Source: Eledone cirrhosa (lineage: Eukaryota; Mollusca; Cephalopoda; Octopoda; Eledonidae). Taken from it: 64,000 bases of DNA. The notes under the pieces were generated by a model. That model was not told the origin of the DNA and did no database searches. It worked only from the letters and a program-made list of their open reading frames with translations. Positions 61,245-64,000 of this stretch are shown here, piece after piece. Where the stretch lies: the NCBI GenBank assembly GCA_964016885.1, contig OZ024744.1, positions 72,718,329 through 72,782,328 on the forward strand, given 5' to 3'. The number at the start of each line of letters is the position of its first letter. Within the stretch, counting starts at the first letter, position 1. Both the position numbers and the translations under genes were made by a program.

Positions 61245-61390
61245 CAGTATGGCAGAATGGTTAAGAAGTTTGCTTTGCAATCATGAGATCCCACTGAATA
61301 GTATCTTGGGCAAGTATCATCTATTATGGCCTCCAGTTGACCCCCATACCTTGTGAGTAAAACAGGGTAGACAGAAACTAGTTAGAAGAC
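61245..61390 (+). mobile_element. tRNA-headed SINE relic
   Basis: GTATGGCAGAATGGTTAAGA (box A), TTTGCAATCATGAGATCCCA and CTTGGGCAAGTATCATC are present, with the box-B region reduced. It ends at about the AACTAGTTAGAAGAC segment. Confidence 0.55.
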
Positions 61391-61412
61391 AGTCGGATGG
61401 ACTGTACCTGTA

Positions 61413-61628
61413 ATTCAACCTTTTAGCATTTAAATCGGCTGTATCTGGCCAGAATTCCTCACGTCTTTCTGTTCAAACTGGCTGTAACCAGTCACTCATA
61501 CTGATATTAAGGTATTGTTCTCAAAATAAATAATATTGAAATCTTATAGATTTGATATTTTGTGATAAAAAGCCTTTACCATGAAAGTATAATAATATAT
61601 GTAGAGTAATGTAAATGTTAAAGGGTTA
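61413..61628 (-). mobile_element. TTAA-type MITE, copy 4
   Basis: Ends read AACCTTTTAGCATTTAAATC and AAATGTTAAAGGGTTAA. The interior is CTGTATCTGGCCAGAATTCC and GGTATTGTTCTCAAAATAAA, the reverse complement of copies 1-3. Confidence 0.8.
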
Positions 61629-61749
61629 AAGATCAACTTTGTTGCACACTGTGTGTCATGTTGAACCTCCTTGAGAATTACATTATGTCTATGATGGCCT
61701 GTGGAATGCTCAGCCACTTACATGCTAATTTCTTGAGGAAGCTGTTCTC

Positions 61750-61955
61750 TTAACCCTTTGGCATTTAAACCGACCATAATTCTCTTACCTCTTTCTGTTC
61801 AAACCAGCTGTAATTGGCCGTTCATACTTATGTCAAGATATAGTTCTCAAAATAAATAATATCAAAATCACATAGATTTGATATTATGTGAGATAAAGCC
61901 TTTACCACAAAAATACAATAGTGAACATAGAGTAATATAAATGCTAAAGGGTTAA
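61750..61955 (-). mobile_element. TTAA-flanked MITE, copy 5
   Basis: It is flanked by TTAA at 61750 and 61952, with near-perfect terminal repeats CCCTTTGGCATTTAAAC and ATAAATGCTAAAGGG. It lies only about 120 bases from copy 4, in the same orientation. Confidence 0.85.
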
Positions 61956-62534
61956 CTAAACGACTGGAATGCTCATTGTCAAAATCAATGCAGGTCTATT
62001 CCATGAGAACAACAACAAAAATGAACAACAACAAAAATGTAATTGTAAATGTTTCATCTTTATTCCACTTGATAAAATACATGAATCATAGCTAGCTAAC
62101 CTTGTATAATATCAACAGTGAATGCTGGTGCTTTGTTGCTTAAAAAATATAACAAAGAAAAAAAAACCTAGTTAAACAAAACAAAAAAGAACAAACTATA
62201 TTGTCTATAACATATTTTTTTTATATGTTTTAATGACTTGAGACTTGAGTGACCTTTCCTAATAACTTCTTACTATATATCTTCCTGTGATTATTATTGG
62301 TGCAAAAAGTGAAATGTTATTATTAATGTTAACACCCACCCCGTCTCTCCACCCATTCATTCGCTAGAACTTACCTAAATGAACTGCTATCTCCGATGAA
62401 GCCTTAGGCTACCTAACCTAACTTAAACTTACTCATCACCCAATGTCTCTCTGACTTGTACATGCACCTCTCTTCTCTCTTATATTATTCTTTTATGTTT
62501 GTATTTTGTATCAGTTATGAATGTTTTTGTTTGC
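61956..62534. other. Unassigned interval
   Basis: It is AT-rich DNA without a recognised gene. Confidence 0.4.
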
Positions 62535-62542
62535 ATGTTTAT

Positions 62543-62582
<40 letters not shown>

Positions 62583-62671
62583 GTATATGTGTGTGTGTGT
62601 GTATATATATATATGTATATATATATATGTATATGTGTGTGTGTGTGTATATATATATAAATATGTGTATA

Positions 62672-62762
<91 letters not shown>

Positions 62763-62948
62763 GTATGTTATATATATATGTATGTATGTATATATATATA
62801 TGTTATGTATGTATGTATGTATATATATATGTTATGTATGTATGTATATATATATGTTATGTATGTATGTATATATATATGTTATGTATGTATGTATGTA
62901 TATATGTTATATATATGTATATATATATGTATGTATCTATATATATGT
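62535..62948. repeat. AT/ATGT compound microsatellite, about 410 bp
   Basis: (AT)n and (GT)n give way to a tetranucleotide (TATG)n and, near 62800-62910, repeated GTTATGTATGTATG blocks. It lies at the 3' end of the LINE that follows. Frames of 83-209 codons here are artefacts. Confidence 0.97.
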
Positions 62949-64000
62949 AACTTTGAATAACTTTGAAATGTTTTGGCCAGTATTGGCCCAGGCCATGTCT
63001 AACTTAATAGCACCACCTGGCGAAGTCTTTCAATTCAGGATTTGGGCACCATGGCCCATTCGAGAAGAGAATTACTGTTTGCGGAGACATATCCGGGTGT
63101 GGGTGGTTTGTCCGGGATTACTTGGAGGAATTTGTCCAAAGACTTCTTGAATTTTGTGTGGTCAGTTTCTGTTTTGACGTGTCCTGGTGTGATGTTGAAG
63201 AGAGCAGGGCCGATTGAGGTGAAATAATTGTGCCGTATTGTTGTTATGAGTTGCGATTTAGATTTTTGAATGGGACGGATAGCACGGGGCCCAAGCCTTG
63301 GGTGTATCTTGAAGGCGATGCCAACATCATTTGGGCAGTGATGATGGAACATTTTCCACATCATGCAGATAATATAACGCTCACGGCGACGTTGGAGTGA
63401 GTAAAGTTTCAGGTTTTCCAATCGACCCCAGTAGTCAAGGTCTGACATGCCATCTATCTTTTTCGTGATTGCCCTTTGAGGAGCTTCAAGTTTCATGATA
63501 CTTTGTTTCGTGTGGGGAGACCACAGTGGACAACAGTATTCAAGGTGTGGTCGGGCGAAAGTAGAGAAGAGAAGGATAATGGTGCGGGAATCTCTCGACT
63601 GGAAGGTTCTGAGGATCCAGGAACACATTCTGCGGGCCATGTCAACTTTGCTGCTTATATGCGTGGTCCAGCTTATGTTGCTGTCCACGGTTACTCCCAA
63701 GTCTCTGATGTTGTTTGATGCCACGAGAGTTTCCCCGGAGGGAAGGGAGTACGGGAGTTTCAGAGCATCCTCTTTTCCAAAGTGGATCAGTTCGAATTTG
63801 TCTTCGTTCAGTAACATGTTGTTCTTTTCTGCCCATTGGGTAACAGCCAGTAGGTCTGACTGAAGGCTTATCCGGTCATCCACGCCATTGATGACCTTTT
63901 GGAGCTTGGAATCATCAGCGAAAATTTTAATGTTGCTGTGTTTGATGATGTCAGTGATGTCATTAATATAGATGATGAAGAGAAGTGGGCCCAACACAGT
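62949..64000 (-). mobile_element. CR1/Jockey-group LINE, 3' part, off the right edge
   Basis: The element reads on the minus strand from beyond 64000 to about 62949. Coding sequence stops at 63035. The 3' UTR is about 80 bases and ends in two copies of TTCAAAGTTA. Short terminal tandem repeats are typical of CR1-type 3' ends. A microsatellite follows directly. Confidence 0.82.
63035..64000 (-). CDS. CR1/Jockey-group reverse transcriptase, C-terminal part
   Basis: The frame is open for more than 320 codons and continues past the window (the preceding codons read TV then LGPLLF), so the apparent first Met is not the real start. It begins at RT motif B ([18 protein letters not shown]) and has [18 protein letters not shown] with the FADD catalytic box near residue 27. 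It continues with [59 protein letters not shown] and [18 protein letters not shown]. Order and spelling are those of CR1/L2/Jockey-like LINE proteins. The stop is at 63035-63037. No lesion is visible in the part shown, which makes this one of the youngest-looking LINE pieces here. Confidence 0.88.
   Translation of the reverse strand, partial: TVLGPLLFIIYINDITDIIKHSNIKIFADDSKLQKVINGVDDRISLQSDLLAVTQWAEKNNMLLNEDKFELIHFGKEDALKLPYSLPSGETLVASNNIRDLGVTVDSNISWTTHISSKVDMARRMCSWILRTFQSRDSRTIILLFSTFARPHLEYCCPLWSPHTKQSIMKLEAPQRAITKKIDGMSDLDYWGRLENLKLYSLQRRRERYIICMMWKMFHHHCPNDVGIAFKIHPRLGPRAIRPIQKSKSQLITTIRHNYFTSIGPALFNITPGHVKTETDHTKFKKSLDKFLQVIPDKPPTPGYVSANSNSLLEWAMVPKS

Noticed and set aside
62456..63150. 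164-209 codon frames
   Set aside because: Mostly ATGT/AT microsatellite, and they run antisense into the CR1-like LINE end.

Overview
The window looks like intron and intergenic DNA from a cephalopod mollusc, most likely an octopus. No tool was run; this rests on what can be read. The DNA is AT-rich, full of (AT)n, (TG)n, (CT)n and (GAT)n microsatellites, and packed with interspersed repeats I associate with cephalopod genomes: about fourteen whole or partial tRNA-headed SINEs of the Ceph/OR type, a second tRNA-SINE family, and many 3' ends of an RTE-clade LINE ending in GATGATGAT. The only convincing host-gene piece is one 127-bp exon at 3320-3446 (+), with a clean AG acceptor and GTAAGT donor. 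It encodes 42 residues matching the MICU2/MICU3 family of mitochondrial calcium uptake regulators, MICU3 best. If that is right, much of the window is probably intron of that gene.

Layout. 1-9 kb: worn LINE and SINE relics, the MICU3-like exon, a mariner-type MITE inside a 38-bp direct repeat, and an LTR-like block. 9.0-11.0 kb: a 25-bp minisatellite of about 79 copies. 11.3 kb: a 316-bp near-perfect palindrome. 12-14.8 kb: a LINE-derived 95-bp tandem repeat, an RTE pseudogene and a LINE piece with a twin-priming inversion. 17.7-25.8 kb: tandem Ceph-SINEs, R4-like LINE relics on the minus strand, three TTAA-flanked MITEs and RTE tails. 26.3-27.4 kb: a Penelope-like element reduced to its GIY-YIG endonuclease and arranged head to head. 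27.4-36.3 kb: SINEs, RTE tails, an old L1/Tx1-like LINE split by later insertions, a 0.94-kb foldback element and several hairpins. 37.5-42.6 kb: a long decayed L1/Tx1-like LINE (minus). 43.5-53.5 kb: an RTE cluster, including the best-preserved copy at 47.7-50.5 kb (endonuclease end, reverse transcriptase, cysteine-rich finger, C-terminal domain). 53.5-62.5 kb: mostly unassigned DNA with a SINE in an 18-bp target duplication, a LINE relic with C2H2 fingers, paired hairpins and two more MITEs. 62.5-64 kb: a microsatellite and a CR1/Jockey-like reverse transcriptase running off the right edge.

How the parts relate. The RTE LINE seems to be the engine: its last 40-150 bases recur on its own truncated copies and on the tRNA-SINE family at 27.4, 52.3, 58.0 and 58.7 kb, as expected if the SINE borrows the LINE machinery. 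Both usually abut (AT)n tracts. A second theme is an unusual density of near-perfect inverted repeats (at least eleven), which would fold into long double-stranded RNA if transcribed within an intron.
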